Source: Actinobacteria bacterium UBA5176 (lineage in GTDB: Bacteria; Actinomycetota; UBA4738). From it: a stretch of 8,788 nt of DNA. This document shows, in pieces, positions 1 through 6,347 of this stretch. The notes beneath the pieces were generated by a model. It was not told the origin of the DNA. It made no database searches and saw only the letters and a list, made by a program, of their open reading frames with translations. Both the position numbers and the translations under genes were made by a program. The number at the start of each line of letters is the position of its first letter. Within the stretch, counting starts at the first letter, position 1. The stretch is taken from NCBI GenBank assembly GCA_002413305.1, contig DHWS01000082.1, forward strand, positions 37,486-46,273. The letters run 5' to 3'.

Positions 1-879
1 CCGGTCAAGTGCTACGGGTTCCCGGATCAGGTACGTGGCTATTACCAGAACGCCGGGTTCCTGTCGGACTTCGAGTTGGAGTTCGAGGTCTTCGATGGCG
101 TGTTTTATCTGGGTCCTCTGCGTGACGACCCGCATCGTCAGTACAACTGGGGAGGGGGAAGGCCACAAGACGTAGGGAGGCGAGGTGAGAACGCCATCGA
201 GGCGCTCATTGCGTCACGTTCAGACGGCAAGGTGAACAGCCGAGGTTTCGTCCACCGGCAGGACGGGCGCCGGCGACTTCCGCGTGTGACGATTGAGGAA
301 CACGTCGCTGCTTGGCTCTACCAGCTGGGGCTCATTCACAGCTTCCGGGTAGAAGCAATTGATCCCGAGGAGACTCTATTTCGAGTGCGCGTAAGACGAA
401 CCGCCACCTCGGCCGATGTCCTCCTGCCGGATATCGGCTTCGGAGTCTCCCAAGTCCTCCCCGTCCTGGTGCTTCTTGCCTACGTACCGGAAGGATCCAT
501 CGTATTGTTGGAGCAGCCTGAAATCCATCTGCATCCCGCTGCGCAAGCTGAACTGGCTGATGTCCTGCTCGAGGCTGCTTTGGCCCGCGGCGTCCAGGTC
601 GTTGTCGAGAGCCACAGTGAGCATATGCTACTTCGACTGCAGAGACGGATTGCTGAGAAGAAGCTCGCGCGTGGTCTTGAGGTAACGCCCGAGGACGTTG
701 CCTTCTACTTCTGCGATGTCAAAGATGGGAATGCACAAGCCCAGGAACTCAAGGTGGATCTGTTCGGGAACATCGCGAACTGGCCCTCGAACTTCTTTGG
801 TGACGCGTTCAAGGAAGCGAGCTCGATGACAGAAGCCGGCATTAGACGGCGTCTCGAGGCCTCGGAAAAGTCGACATAG
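1..879 (+). CDS. DUF3696-type AAA/ABC-like ATPase, C-terminal part (5' end outside window)
   Basis: The frame is open from base 1, so the N-terminus and the Walker A loop lie outside the window; 292 residues are visible. An internal ATG at 76 is not the true start, because coding continues upstream of it. Visible motifs, numbered from base 1: YLGPLR at 36-41, typical of this ATPase family; a signature-like DIGFGVSQVLPV at 144-155; Walker B LLEQPEIHLHP at about 168-178, with the expected acidic pair slightly altered (E-Q-P-E); and a switch-histidine segment VESHSEHMLLRLQRRI at 202-217. The tail after about residue 220 fits a DUF3696 C-terminal domain. Such OLD/SMC-like ATPases are often sensors or motors in phage defence and are usually paired with an effector; here the stop TAG shares one base with the GTG start of a PIN gene. 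Codon use is visibly less GC-rich than downstream, which suggests acquisition. Family is confident; biological role is inferred. Confidence 0.85.
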   Translation, partial: PVKCYGFPDQVRGYYQNAGFLSDFELEFEVFDGVFYLGPLRDDPHRQYNWGGGRPQDVGRRGENAIEALIASRSDGKVNSRGFVHRQDGRRRLPRVTIEEHVAAWLYQLGLIHSFRVEAIDPEETLFRVRVRRTATSADVLLPDIGFGVSQVLPVLVLLAYVPEGSIVLLEQPEIHLHPAAQAELADVLLEAALARGVQVVVESHSEHMLLRLQRRIAEKKLARGLEVTPEDVAFYFCDVKDGNAQAQELKVDLFGNIANWPSNFFGDAFKEASSMTEAGIRRRLEASEKST

Positions 880-1373
880 TGGACGAGCTCGTAATTGATA
901 CGAACGTTCTGATCCTCGCGAACGCACGCGATGATTTGGTGGATGACCATAATCATCTCCGATGCGTACTGGCGTGTACGCTGTTTCTTCGGGACGTGGA
1001 GAGCAACGGCAGGGTGCATCTTGACTCCTCTCGCCTGATTCTGGCGGAGTACACTAGATATTGCAGCTACAGCGGTCAGCCAGGCACGGGTGACCGGTTC
1101 TTCCTTTGGCTTCACAACAACCAAGCCAATGAGGACAGGGTCTGTTGGAGTGACATCTCCGAGTCCGCATCGAGGGGATTTGACGAATTCCCTGACGTTT
1201 CTGGCCTCATTGGGTTCGACATGGACGATCGGAAATTCGTAGCAACCTCACGAGCTTGCTCCCTGCATCCCACCGTGGCGAACGCGACGGACTGAGACTG
1301 GTGGGACTATCGCGCGGCTCTCCGGGATCAGGGGGTACCCCTTACATTCCTCTGCGATTGGCTCTTTGGCTAG
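879..1373 (+). pseudogene. PIN-domain ribonuclease gene interrupted by in-frame TGA at 1293-1295
   Basis: Translation from GTG 879 gives 138 residues to TGA 1293-1295. Acidic PIN positions are visible: Asp7 in LVIDTNVLILAN at the N-terminus, Glu57 in LILAEYTRY, and the Asp114/116/117 cluster in FDMDDRKFVA. The interrupted segment reads NATD-stop-DWWDYRAALRDQG and runs on in frame for 25 more residues to TAG 1371-1373. PIN domains of this kind end with an N-x-x-D-x-D-W-like motif carrying the last acidic residue, then a short strand, so the intact protein was probably about 164 residues with Ser or similar at position 139. The product predicted is a Mg-dependent single-stranded RNA nuclease, translationally coupled to the ATPase through a TAGTG overlap. 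The shorter 138-residue product may be inactive. Alternatives are a sequencing or assembly error, stop readthrough, or (least likely) selenocysteine; I saw no evidence for a SECIS element. TGA is an ordinary stop elsewhere in the window. Confidence 0.75.
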
Positions 1374-1455
1374 GGAGGCTTGGGTCTGGTTTACCTTGTG
1401 AGCTCAATACGCGTGTGCGGAATGCATCTCGAGGTGCGGGCGCGTTTCGAAGGGA

Positions 1456-1462
1456 AAGGAGG
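1456..1462 (+). promoter_or_regulatory. Shine-Dalgarno sequence of the homogentisate dioxygenase gene
   Basis: AAGGAGG lies four bases before ATG 1467. It decides the start: a longer in-frame reading from TTG 1380 would add 29 residues with no family resemblance and without a comparable binding site. It is the clearest Shine-Dalgarno site in the window; most other genes here have weak or no visible ones. Confidence 0.85.
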
Positions 1463-1466
1463 GCCT

Positions 1467-2585
1467 ATGTTTCCACTGCAGAAGGGCCGGATCACCAAGC
1501 AGGCCCATGTGGGCCTGCCCGAGGGGACGTTCGAGGAGGAGCACGGGCGGGAGGCGTTCGATGGGCGCGTCTCGCATCTCTACCGGTCGCATCCGCCGAC
1601 GGCCTGGGTCCGGATCGACGGGCCCCTGCAACCGCGCGCCTACGACCTGAACGGCCTCGAGCCCGGCGATATGACCGACCCGGCAGGTGCGTGGCAGCGC
1701 ATCCTCCACAACGAGGATGTCTCCATCTACGTCAGCAGGCCCACCGGGCCCGCTCCCTCTTTCCTTCGGGACTCCGACGGCGACCTGTGCTACTTCGTCC
1801 ACAAGGGGGCCGGCCTGCTGGAGACCGACTACGGCCCGCTGCGGTTCGAAGCGGGCGACTTCCTGGTGCTCCCGAAGGGCACAACCCACCGGATCGTGCC
1901 CGATGCCGAGGCGGAGACCTTCCTGTACATCGTCGAGTCCCGCGGCGAGTACCGCCTCCCCGACAAGGGCATCCTGGGCAAGCACGCACTGTTCGACCCG
2001 GGCGTCATCGAGACCCCAGAGCCGGATCCGCACGACGAAGAGGGCGAGTTCCAGGTCCGGGTGAAGCGGGACGAGCGATTCACCACGCTCACCTATCGGT
2101 GGCACCCGATGGACGTGGTCGGGTGGAAGGGCGACCTGTGCCCGATGCGCCTGAACAAGCGCGACTTCCGGCCGGTGGTCTCGCCCAGGTACCACATCCC
2201 GCCGAGCGTGCACGCTGTGTGGAAGTCCGACGGGTTCGAGATCGGGCTGTTCGCCCCGCGGCCCACCGAGACCGGCGACCCCACCGCGCTCCGGGTGCCG
2301 TTCTTCCATTCGAACATCGACAAGGACGAGGTCCTCTTCTACCACCAGGGGCAGTTCTTCAGCCGGGCGGGGATCGGCGAGGCGTTCATCACCCACCACC
2401 CACAGGGGCTGCAGCACGGCCCCCAGGCCGCCGCGATCGAGGCGTCGAAGACCAAGGAGTTCGCCGACGAGTACGCGCTGATGGTGGAGGCCGACAAGCC
2501 GTTCGAACGGGACGACGCCCTGGCCGACGTGGAGATCGAAGGCTACGCAACCTCGTGGGCAAAGGGCATGGGCCTGCTGGACTGA
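1467..2585 (+). CDS. hmgA: homogentisate 1,2-dioxygenase
   Basis: The 372-residue product matches the bacterial homogentisate 1,2-dioxygenase family, cupin-fold non-heme Fe(II) enzymes that open homogentisate to maleylacetoacetate in cytosolic tyrosine and phenylalanine breakdown. The N-terminus (MFPLQKGRITKQAHVGLPEG) and the first cupin region (YFVHKGAGLLETDYGPLRFEAGDFLVLPKGTTHRI, about residues 110-145) are characteristic. Iron ligands by comparison with the human enzyme (His335, Glu341, His371): His281 in FFHSN and His317 in QHGP have exactly the same 36-residue separation. The Glu position falls on D287/E288, so the carboxylate is Asp287 if no gap is allowed or Glu288 with a one-residue shift. 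At 372 residues it is shorter than the human enzyme but typical for actinobacterial members. It ends with TGA 38 bases before the convergent acyltransferase stop; no clear terminator is visible between them. A FAH-family gene lies 2.9 kb downstream on the other strand. An uncharacterised homogentisate-dioxygenase-like cupin is possible. Confidence 0.88.
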   Translation: MFPLQKGRITKQAHVGLPEGTFEEEHGREAFDGRVSHLYRSHPPTAWVRIDGPLQPRAYDLNGLEPGDMTDPAGAWQRILHNEDVSIYVSRPTGPAPSFLRDSDGDLCYFVHKGAGLLETDYGPLRFEAGDFLVLPKGTTHRIVPDAEAETFLYIVESRGEYRLPDKGILGKHALFDPGVIETPEPDPHDEEGEFQVRVKRDERFTTLTYRWHPMDVVGWKGDLCPMRLNKRDFRPVVSPRYHIPPSVHAVWKSDGFEIGLFAPRPTETGDPTALRVPFFHSNIDKDEVLFYHQGQFFSRAGIGEAFITHHPQGLQHGPQAAAIEASKTKEFADEYALMVEADKPFERDDALADVEIEGYATSWAKGMGLLD

Positions 2586-2623
2586 GCTGCGGGCGGGTCG
2601 GCCGAGGCGCGCCGGCGAAGCCT

Positions 2624-3784
2624 TCAGGGCGGTTCGGTCACGGGCACGCGTACCGGCTCGCCCTCGGCCCTGGTTCGCAGGCGCGCGATCAGCTTGCTGG
2701 GCCAGTGGGGCTCCATGCACGGGCGCTCCACGAGTGCGAAGAAGGTGACGCCGGCCGCCAGGGTCGCCGCGACGAGTGCGACTGCTGAGCCGGCCCAGGC
2801 CAGGGCCGATGCCGGATGCAAGGCGCGCGCGATCAGAAGCATGAGCGGGTAGTGCAACAGGTAGATCGAGTAGCACATCCCGCCGATGGTCGTCAGCCAG
2901 CGGTTGCGGAGCACTCGCCGAGTGAGCGGGCCACGAAAGGCAGCCATGTACAGGCCCACGATCAGCCATGGCGCGATCACTGTGAGCCGGCCGCTGTGCG
3001 TGGTGCCAGCGAGGAGGAAAAGCACCGGCCAGCCCACAAGCGTTATCAAATCCCACGCGGCGCGGGGGACCGGCTGCTCTGCCCAATCGCTCACGTAGAC
3101 GTCGGCGAGCACGAAGCCAGCGAGGAAGAACACCAGGTAGCTGAGGACAGTTCCTGTGTCCCATCGGACTACAGACCCGACCAATGCGGCCAGGAGTCCG
3201 ACGGCAGCCATGGCGATGCGTCTCCTCCCTGTGTCGTCGATCCTGAACAGGACCGCGAGCAGGAGGACCAATAGGTAGAACTGGACCTCGATCTCGAGCG
3301 ACCAGAACGGCACGTTGAGGTTCGAGTCGTAGCCGAACACCGAGCGGTGCTGATAGATCAGGCTCGCCAGAAGGTGCGGCAGGAGCACGCGGACTGGTGA
3401 CAGGGCCGCGGCGGCGGCGAATGAGAGAGCGAGGGCCAGCACATAAGGCGGCTCCAGCCGCGTCAGACGCCGCAGGTAGTATCCGCGAAGGTTGACCGGG
3501 CGGGCTCCCGCGCGACGCCATGCGGCGAACGGCAGGGCGAGGATGAACCCGCTGATCACGAAGAAGAGCTCAACTCCGAACCACCCAGGCGCCAGGATGG
3601 CCGGGATCCGCACGCTCGGATCGATAGTGCCGAACGGTCGGTCAAGCCGAAGGTTGGGACTGAGCACCTGCCCAACGTGCAACAGGACCACGAGGGCGAT
3701 CGCGACGAACCGCAGACCGTCGATCTCCGGGATGAAGCGGCCCGAGGAGGTCCGTCGGGATAGACGCGCCAGCACCTGGTCCAT
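2624..3784 (-). CDS. acyltransferase 3 family membrane protein (OafA/YrhL type), copy A
   Basis: This 386-residue polytopic membrane protein belongs to acyltransferase family 3, which moves acyl groups (often acetyl) from the cytoplasm onto extracytoplasmic sugars, lipids or other acceptors. Motifs: IDGLRFVAIALVVLLH in TM1 with the family His at 36; GVELFFVISGFILALPF at 70-86; the Arg-rich YLRRLTRLEPPY at 103-114; WSLEIEVQFY at 161-170, the family WSL-x-x-E-x-QFY signature; and GGMCYSIYLLHYPLM at 301-315. About ten hydrophobic segments are evident, and a short polar C-tail (from about 358) should be cytosolic. There is no fused SGNH domain. The start is ATG 3784, at the same place as the paralogue's GTG; no Shine-Dalgarno is visible. 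It converges on the dioxygenase gene and is paralogous to 4244-5404. The acceptor substrate cannot be told; cell-wall, glycan or secondary-metabolite acylation are all possible. Confidence 0.9.
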   Translation of the reverse strand: MDQVLARLSRRTSSGRFIPEIDGLRFVAIALVVLLHVGQVLSPNLRLDRPFGTIDPSVRIPAILAPGWFGVELFFVISGFILALPFAAWRRAGARPVNLRGYYLRRLTRLEPPYVLALALSFAAAAALSPVRVLLPHLLASLIYQHRSVFGYDSNLNVPFWSLEIEVQFYLLVLLLAVLFRIDDTGRRRIAMAAVGLLAALVGSVVRWDTGTVLSYLVFFLAGFVLADVYVSDWAEQPVPRAAWDLITLVGWPVLFLLAGTTHSGRLTVIAPWLIVGLYMAAFRGPLTRRVLRNRWLTTIGGMCYSIYLLHYPLMLLIARALHPASALAWAGSAVALVAATLAAGVTFFALVERPCMEPHWPSKLIARLRTRAEGEPVRVPVTEPP

Positions 3785-3845
3785 TACGGCCGCGAGTGTC
3801 GGTTACCCGGCCAATCGGGGCATCCCCACTTCGACCGGCCTGCTG

Positions 3846-3861
3846 TGCGTAGTTCTGCGTA
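3846..3861 (-). promoter_or_regulatory. conserved upstream element, copy A: TACGCA-N4-TACGCA
   Basis: Minus-strand TACGCAGAACTACGCA lies 62 bases before the ATG of acyltransferase copy A. It is a direct repeat of TACGCA with ten bases from start to start, one helical turn, as expected for two monomers binding one DNA face. The identical 16 bases occur 63 bases before copy B, while the sequence between element and start codon has drifted considerably. Its role as operator or promoter element is inferred; no known regulator motif is claimed. Confidence 0.45.
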
Positions 3862-4009
3862 CCCGCGACCCCGCCGTCTACGACGCTCGCACACGACCGC
3901 TGGCACGACCGCCGGCACGGGCGCTGACCTGCGGCGTCCTTCGCCGTGGAACCGCCCGGGAACACGCGGAGCCGGCGCGAGCGGCCCGGTCCTTCGCGGA
4001 ATCCTCGAG

Positions 4010-4145
4010 CTAATCGTCGAGCTCGTCGGCGCGGAGCAGCAGCCGGCCCTCGTGATTGCGATGGGGGGCGGCTCCGGCGCCGCTCAGGTTGTAGACCCCG
4101 CTGCACCGACCATCCGAGGTAGTTGGCCGCCTGCCGGGTGGTCAT
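4010..4145 (-). pseudogene. excisionase-type helix-turn-helix protein, frameshifted relic
   Basis: Minus-strand ATG 4145 begins MTTRQAANYLGWSVQR, the start of a HTH_17/MerR-type DNA-binding domain. The frame then shifts. In the neighbouring frame the rest of the domain follows directly: VYNLSGAGAAPHRNHEGR, then LLLRADELDD and TAG at 4010-4012. Removing one base from the G4 run (plus-strand C4, 4096-4099) joins the halves into a 44-residue protein reading QR-VYNLSG. A second lesion is likely: family members usually continue ELDxWL, and the base after TAG gives LEDSAKDRAAR in frame, so TAG probably replaced TGG (Trp). That frame stays open to 3878. Small proteins of this type act as phage or plasmid excisionases or as transcription regulators. 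It sits between duplicated acyltransferase genes and may be a trace of a mobile element. An assembly error in the G run would explain the first lesion but not the second. Confidence 0.72.
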
Positions 4146-4243
4146 CCGCGGCGGCCCGTCCCACCCGGACTGGACCCGGGAGGACAGCGCCGCCCCGCTC
4201 CTGGAGCTCTAGCCAACCCTTCCTCGGCATAGCCCGGAAGCCT

Positions 4244-5404
4244 TCAGGGCGCTCCGGTCACGGGTACGCGCACCGGCTCACCGTCGGCCCTGGGTCGCAG
4301 GCGCGCGATCAGCTTGCTGGGCCAGTGGGGCTCCATGCAGGGGCGCTCCACCAGCGCGAAGAAGATGACACCTGCCGCCAGGGTGGCCGCGACGAGTGCG
4401 GTGGCAGAGCCGGCCCAGGCCAGGGCCGACGCCGGATGGAAGGCGCGCCCGATCAGGAGCATGAGCGGGTAGTGCAACAGGTAGATCGAGTAGCACATCC
4501 CGCCGATAGTGGTGAGCCAGCGATTCCGCAGGATCCGTCCAGTGAGGGGTCCGCGGAAGGCCGCCATGTACAGCACCACGACGAGCCACGGCCCCACCGC
4601 CAAGAGTTTCTCGCTGCGGGTGAGGCCGACGGCGACGAGGAGCACCACCCAACCGACGACGGAGACCAGGTCCCAGGCCCGACTCGACGTCGGCCGCTCT
4701 CGCCAGTCGACGACGTAGACGTCGGCGAGCACGAAGCCCGCAAGGAAGAACTCGAGGAAGCTCAGGACGGTGAGGCCGTCCCGGCTCCCATGGGATCCGA
4801 GCGCGAGGCCTGCAAGGCCCACGGCGGCCATGGCGATCCGCCGCTTCGTCGTGTCCTCGATCCGGAACAGCAGAGCCAGCAACGGGACGAGGACATAGAA
4901 CTGCACCTCGATCTCCAGGGACCAGAGCGGTGAGTTGAGAAAGCTGTCGTACCCGAACAGCGTTCCGTGCTGGTAGACGAGACTGGCCAGGAGATGGGGG
5001 AGCAGGCCGCGGATCGGGCCGACCGCAGCCGCAGCGACGAACGCGAGACCCAGCGCCAGGACGTAGGGGGGCTCCAGTCGTGTCAGCCGGCGCAGATAGT
5101 AGGCGCGCAGGTTCACCGGCCGCCCTCCCGTCCGTCGCCACGCAGCGAACGGCAAGGCCAGAATGAAGCCGCTGATGACGAAGAACAGCTCGACGCCGAA
5201 CCACCCGCTCGCCAGCACTGGGGGTGCTTTCGCGCCTGGGAGCGCGGTGCCGAATGGAAGATTGAGTCGAAGATTCGGAGAGAGGACGATGCCGACGTGG
5301 AAGCCCACCACGAGAGCGATAGCCAGGAAGCGCAGGCCGTCGATTTCAGGGATGTAGCGGCCCGAGGAGGTCCTTCGGGATAGACGCGACAGCACGTGGT
5401 CCAC
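4244..5404 (-). CDS. acyltransferase 3 family membrane protein (OafA/YrhL type), copy B
   Basis: This is a paralogue of 2624-3784 with exactly the same length (386 residues) and no gap needed in alignment; by eye about three quarters of residues are identical. The family positions are kept: His36 in TM1 (VVGFHVG), FGVELFFVISGF at 69-80, YLRRLTRLEPPY at 103-114, WSLEIEVQFY at 161-170, GGMCYSIYLLHYPLM at 301-315. Divergence concentrates in two places: the first extracytoplasmic loop (about 49-66, TALPGAKAPPVLAS here) and residues about 199-275, where many positions differ. The last 90 residues differ at only about eight. This pattern suggests changed acceptor or partner specificity with a conserved core, or gene conversion of the ends. 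The start is GTG 5404, with no Shine-Dalgarno visible. The FAH-like gene upstream ends 31 bases before this start on the same strand, so co-transcription is possible, though copy B also carries its own conserved upstream element. Confidence 0.9.
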   Translation of the reverse strand: MDHVLSRLSRRTSSGRYIPEIDGLRFLAIALVVGFHVGIVLSPNLRLNLPFGTALPGAKAPPVLASGWFGVELFFVISGFILALPFAAWRRTGGRPVNLRAYYLRRLTRLEPPYVLALGLAFVAAAAVGPIRGLLPHLLASLVYQHGTLFGYDSFLNSPLWSLEIEVQFYVLVPLLALLFRIEDTTKRRIAMAAVGLAGLALGSHGSRDGLTVLSFLEFFLAGFVLADVYVVDWRERPTSSRAWDLVSVVGWVVLLVAVGLTRSEKLLAVGPWLVVVLYMAAFRGPLTGRILRNRWLTTIGGMCYSIYLLHYPLMLLIGRAFHPASALAWAGSATALVAATLAAGVIFFALVERPCMEPHWPSKLIARLRPRADGEPVRVPVTGAP

Positions 5405-5435
5405 TACGGCTGCGATTGTCGGTCACTCCGCCCGA

Positions 5436-6287
5436 TCAGAGCCTGCCCACTTCAACGGGTCTCCCATGCGTAGTTCTGCGTATCGGCGACCCCGGGCCCT
5501 CGCGGGATAGGCTTCGCGTCGCTCGACGAGGTTCGCGGACCGTGGCCGGCACGCCCAGCACGTTCTGCAACCTCCCGATCCCGTCCGCTTCGACCTCCAC
5601 CACCGAGCCCGGCTCCAGAGGGGTGCCGAGCCCTCGGGTGCGGCGGCGGAGTGGGGACGCCAGGACCATGCCCGGCCGAGTCCCCTTGGCGGTCATCGAA
5701 CGGATGGCCGCCATCTCCGGGAAGATCCATGCTGCCGGGGCCAGCGGGACCTCGGAGGAGACCCGCCCATCCAGCTTCGATACCAGCGATCCTCCCCTGG
5801 GAGCGAAGTCGTCCGCGGTCACCACGCACGGGCCGAAGGACAGCGCGACGATCCCGCGGGCCCGGCTCGGCTGGCTCCAACTCACCATGATCGTGTAGCC
5901 GAAGATCAGCCCGGCGGCCTGCTTCGGCGTCACGCTGTGGCCGGTCCGCCCGACGATGCAGGCCAGTTGCGGGTTGTGGTCGAGCGTCGGGTCGGTGCCC
6001 GGCCAAGGAACCTCGTCGCCCGGTCCGAGGATCCGTTCGCGCCGGAATGGCGGGAGGTAGGGGACCAAGAGGCGGGGCTTTCGAACCCGGAACTCGCGGG
6101 TTACGTCCGGCTGCATGAGAGCAACACGGGCGGCGTCGAGCGTGGAGCCGCCGTTGCGGGCGACGAGCGCTTCCAGGGTGGGGGGGAAGGCCGGGTGACC
6201 GACCGCGTCGGGCAGGTCCACGACGACCCCCTCCACCAGCGCGCCGAGGCGCCGGGCGCCTCCACGGAGGTAGGTCACGAGTCGCAT
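5436..6287 (-). CDS. fumarylacetoacetate hydrolase family protein lacking the metal-site residues
   Basis: Starting at ATG 6287, 283 residues. The N-terminal domain (MRLVTYLRGGARRLGALVEGVVVDLPDA) and the catalytic-domain landmarks (GPGDEVPWP at 88-96, LACIVGRTG at 108-116, GLIFGYTIM at 126-134, WIFPEMAAI at 187-195, EPGSVVEVEADGIGRLQNVLG at 225-245) place it in the FAH family, suiting the last step of homogentisate breakdown. The three metal ligands (E-x-E, then the Asp of GYTxxND) are replaced by Asn105, Gln107 and Ser136. Stretches around residues 78-88 and 138-150 are shorter than in typical members, apparently by in-frame deletions that remove the loop with active-site residues. The third codon positions still look coding and no frameshift is seen, so this is a pseudoenzyme candidate rather than an obvious pseudogene. 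Residues after about 253 do not resemble the family; from about 265 they are encoded by the acyltransferase repeat unit. No Shine-Dalgarno is visible. Confidence 0.8.
   Translation of the reverse strand: MRLVTYLRGGARRLGALVEGVVVDLPDAVGHPAFPPTLEALVARNGGSTLDAARVALMQPDVTREFRVRKPRLLVPYLPPFRRERILGPGDEVPWPGTDPTLDHNPQLACIVGRTGHSVTPKQAAGLIFGYTIMVSWSQPSRARGIVALSFGPCVVTADDFAPRGGSLVSKLDGRVSSEVPLAPAAWIFPEMAAIRSMTAKGTRPGMVLASPLRRRTRGLGTPLEPGSVVEVEADGIGRLQNVLGVPATVREPRRATRSLSREGPGSPIRRTTHGRPVEVGRL
5467..5482 (-). promoter_or_regulatory. conserved upstream element, copy B: TACGCA-N4-TACGCA
   Basis: This is the same 16 bases as at 3846-3861, here 63 bases before the GTG of acyltransferase copy B. It lies within the 3' end of the FAH-like coding frame (about residues 269-274). 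If it is functional, copy B can be transcribed independently of the FAH-like gene. Confidence 0.45.
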
Positions 6288-6347
6288 GGCCAGGGACCCG
6301 GATGATAGCCCCGGTTGCCGCCCATTCCTCGGAAGGTGTGGGAATTT

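Larger units (their letters stand above)
2617..3873 (-). repeat. tandem duplication unit, copy A (acyltransferase gene plus flanks)
   Basis: This unit matches 4237-5494 in the same orientation at a constant offset of 1620-1621 bases. Similarity starts at the shared GAAGCCTTCAGGGC just past the gene's stop and runs through the whole coding region to about 90 bases beyond the start codon, ending around the shared CGACCCCG. DNA identity is patchy: long identical runs near 2689-2740 and 2830-2890, clear divergence around 2960-3200. Limits are by eye, plus or minus about 10 bases. Confidence 0.8.
3785..4243. other. 459-base spacer between the two acyltransferase genes
   Basis: From right to left on the minus strand, this spacer holds a 98-base stretch downstream of copy B in which I see nothing specific, then the broken helix-turn-helix gene (4145 to 4010, with its frame possibly running on to 3878), and finally the upstream region of copy A with the TACGCA-N4-TACGCA element at 3846-3861. 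No RNA gene was recognised. Several long open frames cross this region on both strands, but they have the Arg/Pro/Ser-rich composition of random high-GC frames. Confidence 0.6.
4237..5494 (-). repeat. tandem duplication unit, copy B (acyltransferase gene plus flanks)
   Basis: This is the second copy of the unit at 2617-3873, in direct orientation. Its right edge lies inside the 3' end of the FAH-like gene, so about the last 19 codons of that gene are made of repeat-unit sequence. No inverted terminal repeats, target-site duplication or transposase are visible, so this looks like tandem gene duplication rather than an insertion sequence. Confidence 0.8.

Noticed and set aside
1293..1295. TGA as selenocysteine or reassigned codon
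   Set aside because: TGA ends the dioxygenase, acyltransferase and small-subunit genes normally, PIN domains do not use Cys/Sec here, and no selenocysteine hairpin was recognised just downstream.
2586..2623. Possible bidirectional terminator between the convergent dioxygenase and acyltransferase genes
   Set aside because: Only a four-base stem (GCCG/CGGC, 2601-2616) around a GGCGCGCC palindrome is present, with no U-tract on either strand.
1404..3521. 705-codon minus-strand open frame across the dioxygenase and acyltransferase copy A
   Set aside because: It is antisense to one clear gene and out of frame with another; its length is explained by the low frequency of stop codons in high-GC DNA.
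3492..4013. Long plus-strand open frame antisense to the acyltransferase start and crossing the spacer
   Set aside because: Composition is Arg/Pro/Thr-rich, with no motif and no ribosome binding site. It is the shadow of the minus-strand gene and spacer.
6070..6095. TTTCGAACCCGG resembling a tRNA T-arm
   Set aside because: It lies inside the FAH-like coding frame and has no cloverleaf partners around it.
6302..6307. Minus-strand TATCAT as a -10 box for the FAH-like gene
   Set aside because: It matches the consensus at five of six positions, but no -35 is found at the right spacing and it lies only 15 bases before the ATG; chance occurrence cannot be excluded.
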